A stretch of DNA of 64,000 nucleotides from positions 124,001 through 188,000 of the forward strand of contig CANNZV010000115.1 of the NCBI GenBank assembly GCA_947561585.1, in the 5' to 3' direction. Positions 13,228 to 26,900 of the stretch are shown here, in pieces. The first letter of the stretch is position 1. Every line of letters starts with the position of its first letter. The notes below the pieces were generated by a model that had not been told where the DNA came from, ran no database searches, and saw only the letters and a list, made by a program, of their open reading frames with translations. A program made the position numbers and the translations under genes. The DNA is from Caprella mutica. Taxonomy: Eukaryota; Arthropoda; Malacostraca; Amphipoda; Caprellidae.

Positions 13228-14297
13228 AAACGGAATTTTCCCCGCCGGACTTTTCCCCACCGGTCTTTTCCCCGCCTAATTTTCTTTTAAATTTCAAACT
13301 CTCGAAGACAATTTAAATTTAGATTTTTTAATTAGTTTTGGAAAAATATCGGTTTGACCAATAAATCTATTGTTGTGAAATTGTAAATCAAAGTCTGCCG
13401 TCGCAACTAACCAACTTTTTTTCAATATTGTTGCATGGAAACTTTTCAGTTACCAACTCTTTGAACCGAACCCGTTTTGTAATTTCTATTTGATGATTAG
13501 TTTTCCTTGGAGATTTTTAGAGAAAATACACGACTTTATATCTAAATCTTCCTCAAATCTGACTACTTGAAAAGTCTTGATTTAAGGATTTCTACACTCT
13601 AACTTATAAATTTTCATAATAATGGTTAATCCAAGGTAAGTGATCTTTAAGGTATGAATATTTAATTATGCATAATAGAAAAAAAGTCACTATAAAAATA
13701 GGCTAATATTAAGTGTAATAAAAAAATATATAGTAGGGTTATAAATTTTGTAATATATTAATTGTCAAATTAAAAATTACCATTAAATTTGTCAGTGTTC
13801 TGGAAAAAAATATATTTGAACGAGAAGTAAATAGATCACCATTTGTTATAATAGCTGGCAAAGAAAATAATAACTTCGCGATATGTATTACTTTAGAGTT
13901 GGAATGAACTGAATTAATCGTAGCTTCTTAGACTAAATTTCAACATTTTGCAATCCATTACTATTGCCATAATGTTTGAACTTTGTAGCACATTTTAATT
14001 ATATGCAAATGTACGAAGGTACAGTCTTAAAATATAAACGACCAATATGAACACATACGGAAATCAAAGCTAAAAATAAGACTGTATTACTGTGTAAGTC
14101 TGTTAATAAAATGTGACTTCTATTGATAAATGGTTTGTTTTTATCGAAATTATAATTTAATAGTCCAAAATACTATTATTATATTTGGCCGGGAAAATTC
14201 CATCGGGGAATGGTCCATGCGGGGAAAAATCCGGCGGGGAATAGTCCTAACGGGGAAAAATCTGGCGGGGAAAAGTCTGGCGGGGAGAAGTCTTAGT
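13228..14297. mobile_element. fold-back element with tandemly repeated GC-rich termini
   Basis: The left end holds copies of GGACTTTTCCCCGCC-type sequence (13228-13280). The right end holds the reverse complement as a tandem run, GGCGGGGAAAAGTCT and variants (14190-14295). The roughly 900-base interior is AT-rich with no coding signal. This is the layout of fold-back/MITE-like DNA elements; superfamily and target-site duplication are unclear. Confidence 0.65.
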
Positions 14298-17200
14298 GAC
14301 GGATATTACAAATAAATAAAACACCGATCGAAACATAACGTTCTGCAATTTTGTAAAGGTAATAAATCACATACTCTCAACACCAAAACCTTCATTTTTT
14401 AAATAAACTGTCTCACAATTATCCAATATATTTCCAATTAAAAATCGTCAAAAATATTCCAATCCATGAATATATCTTTAATTTGATAGATTATTCGCTT
14501 TAATTTATAAAATATTAATATTTAACACTAATATTGCCATTAACATTCATTGTATGGTGCGATATATACATATACTTAAGAAGAAATATTTCTTTTTGAT
14601 ATTAAATAACTTTACTCGATTAAATGATCAATTACATTTCTGTTTGCCTCTATTTATCACCTTTGTGTGCACTCCGACTACAATTTATGAGACTCTGTTG
14701 ACAGCCAAACTGACCACTCGATTGAACTCAGTCTAGAGAGACCTGACCCAGCAACAGTTGTTAGTTGCCTCTAAATCGTAAATCTGGCCAACTATTCGAA
14801 TGTATTGAAAGAAATTAAGTTTTTGCATTAGAAAGCTGACTAACTTTAACCTGAAGAAAAGTTAATTATTTAGATTTGTATAGAAACATCTCGAGTTGTA
14901 CTGAATTTATTTATTTGCCTGACTGTACCTCGAATTTCCTTCCGCCGCCTCTCCAGCAACAAAGATCTTTACCTGGTCTTTGAAGGCTTTGATTAGTTTA
15001 ATTTAGATAATAAAGGTGTTATTACCTCGGTCTGAATGACTCAAAGGATCAGTTAATAAAACTACAAAAGAACCAAAGAAAACCTCAACAGATTGAGGCA
15101 AACTGGCAACCGAGAAATTATTACAAGGAGAATTATTGTTCTGAACCACGACTTGTGAAGATTTTTATGATGGCAGAGAATAAAAAAAATGCATTGTACA
15201 AACCTGTCATTTCATAATTAAATAAATAATGGAAAGATAACATTTACCTCTTAGATCTTATTATCGAAATCTTTTTCTTTGTTGGTTAGGAATTTATAAA
15301 ATATTTTGTAGTACAAAGGAAAACGTCAAATTTTAATTGTGTTATTCTTACATTTAATTTATCTTCATTATATGAAATAGAAAGAAAATACAGAAGTAAA
15401 AAGAAATATGCCAAGTCATGAAGCTACTTTCCTAACAGCAAATCATAATAGTGAGGTGAGTGCCCGGTTGTTTCTCTAACCGCAGTTTTCGACAGTTCTC
15501 ATTGATGGTAAAATCTGTCTTCAGATGTTGCTGAGAGAACCAAACAAGAAGTCACTGAAAATTCATTTGTCAACAGAGAACACAAATCTATTCCTGTTTT
15601 CATTGTGTGAACAATGTCCACGCCTGTTCTCTTTGTGCACGAATTAGTTGCGCTAAATCGTGGTGCTTTTCATGATAATGAACAGTTTTCTGTGCTACAG
15701 TCAAATAATGGAAATATAAAACTATAGTAATATGGAAATTCTAATTATATTCATTAGATCCATATAGCTTCACATGTCGACATGATACCATTTCATCTAC
15801 TTCTAAATACAACTACCACATTCTGCAAGAAATAACTCGAGTGACTAAGCATAGAAGGCTCTTTATCAAGGGAAATATTAAAACGCCTTCGAATTTACTG
15901 TCTGATGAGATATATCTATCTGACTGTGATTCAGGACCGTGTGATCACAGTTATCTTTATGCTTAAAAATAAGCTACTATTAGCATGCTCCTTGTTTTAC
16001 TTTTAGTGTTTTACATTCCTTTGTAGAAGTACTGCAGTCGAAGCTCCAGCAGGATGAGCCTTTTAGACCGGCTGTCTACTCATGGGTTAGACGAGGTGAC
16101 TCGTGCGGTTGAATCAGCATTCAAAGTTTAGTACCTAGAGGATGGAGATTTATGGGATGCACCAATGGCGAGCTTCAGAGTATGTACGAGTACTGATAAA
16201 TGGGAATAGTAGAGAGAATTAACACTTGATGTCATGAAAGAGGTAAATATAGCTGACCATCCTCGATCGTACTGCTCATATTAAAATAAAATCATTATTA
16301 TATCAAAGAAGGCTCCTAGTATTGATGATTTACTTTTTCTGACGTCTTTTTGCATGCATTAATTTTGAGGGGGATACAAGTATCCAAATTTAAAATGTCT
16401 CGGTTGCGGGTAGTTGGAAACCATAAAGGCTCCGTTAAATCACGAAGATGAGCTTGGTATGTTTGATTTAATCTTTAGATAGGCTGAGTGATCGACCAAT
16501 GTATCATTATCAGTTGATTCTTGGGACTAATGTAATGGTCTGCTCAATGTTCTCTGTGATTTGTTTTTCACTTTTCTTTCTAATGCTATTTTGAATGAAA
16601 AAAATAAGTTACAGATGCAGCAAGGACAGGATGGCGAAAAACCAGACCAATATCCAGTCCAAAAGAATGGTATCCATATCGGTTTCTTTCATTAATGAAG
16701 AATCTGTTGATTAGAGCTCATAAGGTTGTAAGAGCAGAACAGTTATCATAATCTCGGAAAGAAACTGGAGTGTGGAACCGTTTGATGTACATTGCTTGCT
16801 CTGTGTAGAGGTCTTGAGCGTATCTATTGCTCTAAGAGAGTTTGCAGAGTTTGTGAAGCTCAAACTTGTCGATGTTTTATTGGAATGGATGTCAGAGGAC
16901 TGCTTGATGGTCCTAATATGATGGATGTCAAAGCTACATTTGTAGACGTCATCCTATAGACACGTGACGTGGCAATACCAATGTTTTGTAATGATGGGAA
17001 GTTGGCGTTCTTTCTGTTTTTCGTCATTTGAATGGGAAATGTCTACATAGATTGGAACAAGTCGTTTGTTGATAAATTTCAATGAATTCGGGGTTCTGGC
17101 CGTGTCAGCTGCCAGGGTTTTGAAAAACTATTAACGTTTGAATGATGCTCATTTTCCTGAGTTAATATTTATTGAATGAGAACTGAGCATTCTGTGACAC

Positions 17201-17789
17201 AATCTACCTTTAAGTAAATGCCTTGTCCAGATCACAAACGATGCAAAGGATTAGGCGTAGTTCCCACATCGTATACTTTTTAATCCATTGGTGGAATGCC
17301 ATTATGGAATATTTCCTACTGCGGAGAGATTTTCAGTTTCGAATCTACCCAAAAAGAGAAATGAATCCGCAAATTCGTAGTTACAAAATGAATTTTCTTA
17401 TTTATAAATTTTAGTATTCTTTTACGCTTTTGAATAATGAAATATTTTTTTCAAAAGAGATAGAACCAATTTGTGTGAATGCTTATGCACATAACTCTTT
17501 CCCTTGAGGTTGATATGAAAATCGCCCTCACCTGTTTTTGTCAGATGAAAGATACCTTTCACACTTCTATCTGAAGATTACAACTTCAAAATAGATTTGA
17601 TGGGTAGGTAAATAAATTAGTTAACATAAGAGAACAAATGAGGCAGATGTAAGCTGTCCTAATCCGCCAAATCTCATGTGCAACTTTGGTTCTTTTTTCT
17701 CATATCGGAACGTCGCTTTTGAAAATTATTCATGAGTGACACGAGAGAAGAAACTCGCAGTTGAAGAGAACTTTGATTGACGGCAACAG
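14298..17789. other. non-coding, with a coding-like but broken stretch at 16020-17180
   Basis: Mostly AT-rich. The plus strand from 16020 to 17180 is richer in GC and reads as scattered open pieces (for example EPFRPAVYSWVRRGDSCG near 16050, and a Cys-rich piece near 16810-16900) interrupted by many stops. I cannot name a family; an old pseudogene or transposon relic is the likely explanation. Confidence 0.35.
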
Positions 17790-17918
17790 AGGGGAGGAGA
17801 TGTGAGGGGTAAGAGGGGATTGAGAGAGAGGGGAGGAGATGTGAGGAGAAAGAGGGATTGGGAGAGAGGGGAGGAGATGTGAGGGGAAAGAGGAGATTGA
17901 GAGAGAGAGAGGGGAAGG
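17790..17918. repeat. purine-rich tandem repeat, about 3 copies of 40 bp
   Basis: Copies of GGGGAGGAGATGTGAGGGG joined by AGAG runs. All-purine on the plus strand, so triplex (H-DNA) formation is possible. An (AAC)n-like tract follows at about 17965-17995. Confidence 0.9.
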
Positions 17919-20032
17919 GAAATCCACACTGGAGAAGCCAATCAAAGAGTATCTAGTGTTAACTCCACAACAACAGCAACAACAACAAAACAAAATACAG
18001 TCTAGATAGTTAATTTCAGAGTCATCAATGAAGAAATGACTTGACAAAAATAGATTTCATGATTTTATTTATATGATTTATATTGGAAAAGAACATTTTG
18101 ATGCGTTAATCATACAGGATCGGCTAGGTACAAAGAGTTGACTTCGTATAAACTGTTAATTTTAAAATTCATATTTAAAAATCAAAACTCGATATTCAAA
18201 TAATTTAACAAACCAATTTTAAAGTTCCTCTACAACGTTTCGAAAAACACTACATGTTGCGGTTACGTAAAAACGACTTCAGTAGCCACTTTCAAACGCA
18301 AGTGACAGCACGAGGCATTTTTGAGACCGGAATTTCCGAGAGTGGTGTACCTTATTGTCAGTGGTTCAAAAGAGCGAAGATATGTACATTTTCTTCATCG
18401 TAAAATATGAATCTTATAAAAATGTGACAAATAGTTTATTGATCCAAATTGACTTTGTAGTTATGTATTTACATTATAATATGAATATATTATAGATAGC
18501 AATGTAATATTCATTGTGAAACTATCTTGTAATGAATCTAATATGAATTTATTCGTGCCTTTCCTTATCTGAGTGAATAACCTTCTCTATTTCTACAGTT
18601 GCCCCTTACAAATCATTACAGTACAGGTAAACCTCGTACACCGACAGAACATCTACCTGGAAATGAAGTCGCTATACGGATCTAGCGGTCGCTGTAAAGT
18701 CACAGAATTAGCTCAGTTGGGGATTTAAACTTCAATGAAAATCTTATAATATTTATGTAACGAACTCATATTAATATACGAAAAGATGAGGTAGATAAAA
18801 TAAAACAAATATATTAGTAACTAAATTGGTATGAATTTCGTGAGAATATTAGATAAGTTGCACCTCCTTTCAATTTATGTAGAAATTTCCAAATCAAAGA
18901 AAATATATAAGAAAAGGGCAACAAAATCATATTACTGAAAATCTGAAAAACAATACATTAACTGTTGATTGTAAGTTGTAATATTTCTGAATATAATCAA
19001 TGTAGGAATGAGTATGACAGTAGGACTCAATATTTGTTAACTCATATAATTAAAGAGGTCGTTGTAGGAGCTGCTTAGCTCTTAGAACGCATCATTTTTG
19101 TCCTTTGTAGGGGCAGCTGTCCGTTTAAAGATCATCCGCTGTAAGCCAGTAAGAGCTTTACCTGTATAGTAATTTTTATCATAGTTATGCCCAGAAGAGT
19201 AATTTAAAGTTTTCTTTCAATAGAAAAATTAAACTATCAAAGAAAATTAGATGAAAAGACAGACTGCGATAAAAACAGGAAAATAAAATGACTGGTTGAT
19301 ATTTCACATATATTTGAAAAATCTTATGTACAGATGTGCAGATCTTAATTAACTATTAAAAATTTAATATATTATTTACAGTATTTACACAAGCATAATT
19401 AATAGGATTTAGGAATAGATTATATGATAATATGAGTTTTAGGAATAATGTAGATAGTGTCCTCAGGTTCTCTGGTAAAATAACTAAAAGGGGGAATGGA
19501 GTAATAAATATGGAAAAACAACACCAAACAAAAGACTTAAGAGAAGAAGACGGACGAAGAACACATCTTCAAAAATCACTACATCATATTTATATTGAAA
19601 TAAAATTTCTAATTGAATTAATATTAAATTTATTATATAGTATAGTAATGAAAATAGTGTTCAGAATATAACTTTAATGTTATACCAAGCCAGTAAACTT
19701 ACCACCTGAATATTCATCATGGAATAAAAGTTAGAACATACATTAGGTGAAGGTATTTCTTGTATCAGAGAAAATAACAGTCAAATCTTTCGAGTCACTG
19801 TGCTGAAAGTTGTTTGAGATTTTCTACTTTCTTCGTTATAATTTGTTCATTTTTAATCAATTGGCAGACACTACAATATGGTGACAAACAATTGTAAATC
19901 ACAAGGCAATATTTTAACAATAGAATAACATTTGCATTATTCGAAATGAATTATATATAATAAATTAATTTAAGATTGACATTAAATATACAGTATTGAA
20001 TAGGAAATTTCATAATTTAAGTATTATTAAAA
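17919..20032. other. non-coding AT-rich spacer
   Basis: No gene, element or RNA could be supported. A TAGCTCAGTTGG tRNA A-box look-alike at about 18709 has no B box or acceptor stem. Confidence 0.6.
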
Positions 20033-20250
20033 ATGAGTGGCACTACCCCTCTACAGGAATGAGTGGCACTACCCCTCCACAGGAAAGAGTGGCACTATAC
20101 CCCTCCACAGGAATGAGTGGCACTATCCCTCTACAGGAATGAGTGGCACTACCCCTCCACAGGAATGAGTGGCACTACCCCTCCACAGGAATGAGTGGCA
20201 CTACCCCTCCACAGGAATGAGTGGCACTACCCCTCCACAGGAATGAGTTT
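20033..20250. repeat. minisatellite E, 26-bp unit, about 8 copies
   Basis: The unit starts ATGAGTGGCACTACCCCTCC and ends ACAGGA. It lies 500 bases beyond the furrowed stop codon, so it could be in the 3' UTR or just downstream. Confidence 0.95.
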
Positions 20251-20751
20251 CTACACTTGGGACTAGAACTGAAAACCAATTAATATTTGTTAACTAGGCA
20301 CTCCTTCTTTCTAGATTATTATAACATTCATCTAGGTATCATCTTCCTCTACTTAATAATCTCACAAGCTAGACTAAGAAATTATTGATCTTTGAAATCT
20401 AGGAATCCAAATAGTGTTACAAACTAAAATTATTTACAATGCCGTCTTTATGTAGTATTTAATATTAGTAAAGCAACTGAATTAAATTGATGTGAATAAA
20501 GTGACTGCAGTACACAGTGTTTTCGAAAGACAAGTTGAAGTACTTAATCTTAAATAAACAAATCAATTTGTGATAGTATTTCAATAATCATATTATCTAA
20601 ACCAATATTCTAAGAATGAGTTTGCGTTACTTTAAAATATTTATCTTATCAACCATCAAAGAGTCACATCCAATCTATGGTAACGAAATGACATTAATTT
20701 AATACATTACTTAATGACTTTAAATTGAATATATTAACCACTGAAAGAACT
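20251..20751 (-). other. fw: probable 3' UTR of furrowed
   Basis: AT-rich sequence downstream of the stop with no open frame. ATTAAA-type signals (minus strand) lie near 20698-20703 and 20455-20460. The canonical AATAAA that I noticed is much further away (about 19629-19634), so the transcript end cannot be fixed from sequence alone. Confidence 0.4.
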
Positions 20752-20990
20752 CTATCTGCCGTTAATAGACATTCCGTTGATGGTGACCCCCACGGTGGTG
20801 GGGACCACTGGAGGTTGGGGTGGGGGCATACGGGGCCTTTGCCTGCGGGGGGCGTTACCGACACTGGCGGTGCCGTTGGAGTAGGTGTGGGAGTCGTAGT
20901 TGTTGGACCCGTTCATGGTGGAGGTGTTCAGTTCGCTGTAGTTTGGATCATCGTCTAAATCGTCGGGAATGTTCTCGTAGATGTTGTTAC
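20752..20990 (-). CDS. fw: furrowed exon e24: C-terminal tail and stop codon
   Basis: Acceptor TTTCAG; the exon opens with GT completing Gly1067. It encodes NNIYENIPDDL and then DDDPNYSELN, giving the second and third YxxI/L motifs (Tyr1071, Tyr1084), a Ser/Asn/Tyr stretch, and a Pro-rich end (RPRMPPPQPPVV) closing with SINGR and TAG at 20754-20752. The stop falls in otherwise open, clearly richer-GC sequence, so it looks genuine. Confidence 0.88.
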
Positions 20991-23900
20991 CTGAAAAGTA
21001 AATCAAATAGTTATTAAAAACATATTAATCTTCTCTCTGTGAAAATAGATAAATTAAAAATCAAGTCATTCCATTGGAGAAAAACTTCAAAGAAAATTAT
21101 AATAAAAGATAAGATTATTATTTGGAATTGAAAATTATGAATGCTCTGAATGTAAAATTGTATATTATAAAATAAATAACTATAAAATATAGCTAACAGT
21201 TTTAAAATAATAATTATATTAAATTAATCACATACTACGAATAGATCACTAATTAATTACATTTTGACTGTTTGGTTATTTAACAGTACCAAGATATATT
21301 ATAAATTAAATAAGCATCTAAATATTAAAAAAGTAACTAACCGTTTGAAGGGTCACTGAGTTCCCCGTAAGTCATAATGGGTGGTGGAGGACCTCCAATG
21401 TGACCTACAGGAGGTAGAGGTCTTCTCTCTCTGTTTGGCTTCACTTTCGAGTCCTTGTCTTCAGCCAGTTTCTTCTGTCTTCTAAAATTCAATTAAATCA
21501 CTATCAAATTCACTCGAACAAAAAAATTTGGTTACATTTGAATATATTCTAGATTTTCAATAAAATTGTACGATATAAAGAATGTAGATATTTCTTTTTC
21601 TTTCGGTATATAATTCAAAAAGATTCTTTGAAAATTATATGCACCAAATATTTGATAGATTCATTTTTTCACAGCGACTCACAATCTGAAGAAGGCAAGT
21701 CCCAGTGCCACAGCAATGACAATCAGCAGGGACACTATGATACCGGCCCACATCCCAGAGTTAGAGGACTCATCCAGCTCCCCGGCACCTCGGGCACTGT
21801 TTGTGCTCCCATCTACTGTATTGTCTCCCAGGATGCCAAGATCAACCTCATCCACTTTGAGAAAAATGTATTTTAAATTCAGAAACCTACTTGCATAATT
21901 AGAAAATAAATTATTACTGTCTATTGAATTAATTATTTTCAAGGAAATGGTTCTCACATGAGCATTCAGGAGGTGCACTGGACCATGTGCCATTTTGAGT
22001 ACATGTAATTTGGAGTGGTCCATGCAGGTGGTACTTTGGGAAACAAAGATACTCCACCATGGCTCCGTAAGCTCTGGAGTCGTTCAGTTTGATCATACGT
22101 CCATTGATAATTTCCTCAGGCTCGGCACAAACCACGGCTGTTTGAAAATGTATCATATCAGTGAACGTGAAATATACCAATATCGGCAAAGTTAATGCAA
22201 TTAAAAGTAAAGGTACAGTGGTTCCGGTTTAAAAGTTTCACTTAGATGACTAAAAAAAATGTGTACAAATTTCAATGGTTTAGTAACAGTCATTTTCGAT
22301 ATTTAATTAACTTACGCATAGACTACAACTCTAGATAGTTTTTCGATGAATATTACATTGATATCTATAATATATTCATATTATAATGTAAATAAACAAA
22401 CAACCAATGTAAATACCCAACCACACAGTCAAATTGGATCAATAAACTATATAACTCATCTTTGTGAGATCTACAATATTTTACGAAGAAGAAAATGTAC
22501 AGCTCTTCGCTCTTTCAATCTTCTGGCAAAAATAATGTACTGCAATAAGGTACACCACTCTCGAAAATTTCGGTCACAAATTGTATCGTGCTGCCACCTT
22601 CATTTCAACTTCAAAGTGGCTACTAAAATCGTTGCTATGCAACTGCAACATGTAGTGTTATTCAAAACATTGTAAAGAAGGTATAGAGTATACGTCTGTG
22701 ACTTACGTTTGCATGAAGGTTCTTCCCCTTCCCAGATACCTCCTTGAACACATTTCCTTTTGCTGTTGCCCATAAGGACAGAGCCCATCTCACAGTTATA
22801 GACTGCGTCAGAGCCCACGGTGCGCAGAGAGTCATCCACTCTCAGGCCGGTGTAAGAAGATCCCTTCAGAGAGGAACTTAATTCTGCGCATTCCACTTCT
22901 ACAGGTGAAACAAAATGTTATCGATAATAAATAACCAAATAGGGAAAATAGCGTAATTTGATTTGAATATTTCGTCATAAGTTCTTAAATCATTGGACGT
23001 TTGATCAGGTGGAGATTGGAACTTACGAATACATTTAGGGATTCCTCCAGACCAAGTTCCATTCTCCTGACAAAATCGCCTGAATTTGCCCATGATTCTC
23101 CAATTGGGATCACACTCGTAGGACACCGTGGCCCCGTAACTGGTTCTGTTACTAAGCAATCTGAATACGCCTGGTTCAATGGGTTCAGGAGGTCCACAGT
23201 CTACAACTGTATAAAGAAGAATACACTTATTTATGAGTAGCAGAATGGAATCTAATAACTCGATAATGGTTTCATTCAAAATATTATTTCTGAGATTGCC
23301 AATTTATCTTTTCTCATCGAATAAATCAGATAGGAATCATAATGTTTGGCTAAATCATTAGCAGAGGAATAACTATATACTCACAAGTACACTTAGGAGC
23401 TTCATCACTCCATGTACCATTGTTGAGACAATTTCTGAGTGATGCTCCCTCTACCACATAACCTTTGTCACATCTATAGGTGACGGTACTGCCAGTTCTG
23501 GAGAATATATAACATGACTTTAGAGTTAGACAGATTACCATTCTAGTGTAAGATGCATTCTTTTATTTTTTCAGCAATGAAAATCAATCCCTTTGAATTT
23601 GCAGCACCGAATGTTTTCCTTGCAAAATAAAGAAACTTGAAAAATGTTCCTGCTCATTTTCTAACTATTAGTGGCCTCTTTGTACTTCTATCATTAGCAA
23701 TGGTGAAATAGATAGCATGTACCCAAGCTAGAAGTGCATCTCCTCTGTTATCTATGTTTCTATACACTCACTTGTAGGTCTGATCAGGCTGCAAATCTTC
23801 CTTCCCTCTCACCACCGTCGATAAGCGTCTGTCGTTATGAGTGACGCTGATACGAGCCAAGTCTGGCACTTCGGGGTTGGCGCACCTGATTTCTGGTGTT

Positions 23901-26900
23901 AAAAGAATTTCTAATAATCACAGTGCTGTGAATAGGTTTAGCACAAAGAATAAATATAAAATAAATTAGTATCGTCTACAATGTCATAATTTCACTTTTT
24001 CATTTTCTGCAAAATGGCACCCTTCTTCTAATTAAACCTCCCATAAACAATCAGCAAGAATGCAGTTTACCCTTGACTGTTCATTTAAATGCTCGATAAT
24101 AATGTTAATATATGGTATAAGACAATTAACAAGTCATTACCTTGACACTTGGGAGACGTGCCACTCCATTTGCCATCCATCTGACACACTCTGGTGTCCT
24201 CTCCGGTAAGTTTGTAGGTCCTAGTGCACTGGTACTTGATGGTACTGTCCAGGTAGGTAGCCTCATCATCTTCGTAGATAACTTCTCCATTGTGGATGGG
24301 GATAACCTTGTTGCAATCGACAACTGGAAGATTAAATGAAATCAATAGTAAGTAGATAAACTATGTATATAAAGAAAAGTTATTTTTAGTATCAACGGTT
24401 TGGATTGTTAAATCGGTAAGATTTAGGTTTCAAAACTGATAGACAAAGTCAAACAATATCTTTATGCCAGTTGCATTGTTAAGCGAAAGAACGCCACCGC
24501 ACTATTTAAAAAAAAATATTGAAATTATGTTCATGTAGAAACATTAATCACTCTATGGGACTCACAGGTACAATTAGGTGTTGATCCACTCCATTTAGCT
24601 TCTCTAGTGCACACCCTCTTCATGTCCCCCTGACTGTAGTGGCCCGGTTCACAGTGATATTCCACTTCTGAGCCAACATCGAAACTGTAGCCAGTGACGT
24701 AACCACCGTGAGGAATCTCTGGCTCTCCACAGTTTATTACTATTGGAAGAAATATTGTCAATGAGTCATTTTTAAGTACCGCTATTTATTTTAATACTGT
24801 GAAATAGGTATTGGGGGAATTTCAGTATATCTAAAACGTAGCTACAACCAGAACAATAAATATTGTAAAATAAAACAATGTAGCTACTCTCGAATGTTAC
24901 ACCGTCAAAGCTTAAAATTATTATATCGATATTGATTAAATTAAATAACTCACAAATGCAATAAGGTCTTTCGCCTGTCCATCTGCCATCCTTCAAGCAA
25001 GTGCGTGTTTTGGGCCCATCAAGCCAATACTCATGACTACATTCGTAAGTTGCCACAGACTCGAGGTAAGTCGTACCGTTCACTAGCGTCATCTGGAAAT
25101 AGAGTTATTGGTCAATTGGTAATCAAATGCATACACATTTTCCGTCAGTTTATGACCATTTCTATATTTAGATGACAGTATAAACAAAAGATGATAGATA
25201 ACTTACTTCTCCATGAGCGATGTCATCAGGAATGTTGCAATCGACAAACCGACAAGTTGGTAATTCATCTGACCAATCACCGCCCAATTGACACGAAACG
25301 GACTATCGGAAGAAAAAAGAAAAACATTATTATACTTATTCTGAGAAATATGATCATACCAATATCAATCCTATGTCCTACTACTTAATCCTTCAGTGTG
25401 ACATTCTCCTATGTCCTACTACTTTTTCCATTAGTACTCGAAAACACAAACCTTCGCCCCCAGAAGAGTGTATCCCTTGTCGCAGGAGAAAGTGGCCGAA
25501 TCCCCCGCTCTTCTGCCTGTGATTTCGATGCCTCCATTGGCAGGAGCTGACAGTTGGGTACACCAAGAGACTGGAAGAAATTCAAAGAATTGCAGAAATT
25601 ACCAAACCGTTCACTTTATTCTATCAAAAATATGATTTTCGAGTTTCACGGGGATCTGAATTTTTTGTCTGATCGTTTCTATAGAAAAAATTCTATAAAA
25701 TACGGTAAATGCCATTTCCATAGAATATACTTCTAGATTATAAATTGACTAAGCTCTTTTCTTCAATTCATACCTATACTCTGAATTTCAATATTATTTT
25801 TGCCCACTTCTTAATTTCTAAGTATTCAGATATTTTGTACAAATACTTTGTACCACTACTCACATAGACACTGTGGGGCCTCTGGTTCCCACTGACTATC
25901 AGAACCACATTCCAAGGTGTCCAAGGAACCATCCAAAGTGTAGTTCTCCGCACACTCGTAGAGAACTCTTGCAGAGTAGGTGGTACGTGAGTCAAGAAGA
26001 ACGAACTTTCCGTGATCGATTGTACTTGGAGTCTGACAATCGATATCTGAGATTGGAAGAGTATTATTAGAATCAATGCAAGGCTCAATTTGAATAATAT
26101 CTAAATACCGATATAAAATTCATAGATTCTGATTACCCTATTAGACCATCAAATAATAAAGATATCAATTCAAAGCTCACATATGAAAGATATTCATTGA
26201 TTGTTTCTAAATAGATTTTACTAGTTTTCTGTATAAGCAATATTTCAAAAAATAATTCCTGTTTTATCCCTTACATTTACAGGTGGGGGCCTCTCCGCCC
26301 CACAGTCCAGAGTCTTGGCAGGTTCTGTTGAAGTCTCCCTCCACTTTGCTACCTACAGGGCAATTGTACACAGCAACCTCCTTAGTGTCTGTAGTGGCGG
26401 GAGTGATGGTCACTGTGGTGTTGACATTCTTATTGGGGGAACCGCACGATTGAGCACCTGTGGGAAAAAATGTCATATTGAGAATCTGTTCCTCAAGGGA
26501 CAAATAACAGTTGAAAAGTACAAATTATTAGAAACTAATGAAATCACTGAAAAAACATGTTTATTCAATCCTAAAAAAATCATCAGTTTCTGTACATAAC
26601 CACTCACTGAATTGACAGATCCAGTGTAGGTAGTTCAGGGTGCAAAGTACATCATTCCACAGCCAATCCCTAGTCTGATCCAACATCACACAGTTCTGGT
26701 CTCTGATGTAGTTGTTTGGTTGTTCTCGGGCCCATAATGGTTTGCTGATCTGAGTACCTACCAATCAAAATAACATTTATAAACAGATGAAAAACAATTT
26801 GAAGGGGCAAGTTATTGCAAAATATTTTCTTATTTTCCCTACCATCTTGCCAGTTCCAGGCCCGACTGTACTGATTAGGATCTTTCTGCACGCCAATCCA

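Noticed and set aside
16020..17180. Plus-strand coding-like region
   Set aside because: Many stops in every frame and no recognisable domain; mentioned only as a possible old relic.
18700..18780. Possible tRNA (TAGCTCAGTTGG A-box-like sequence)
   Set aside because: No B box, no cloverleaf stems in the following 80 bases.
20725..21017. Plus-strand open frames opposite the last furrowed exon
   Set aside because: Shadows of the minus-strand coding exon, Gly/Val-rich because of its proline codons.
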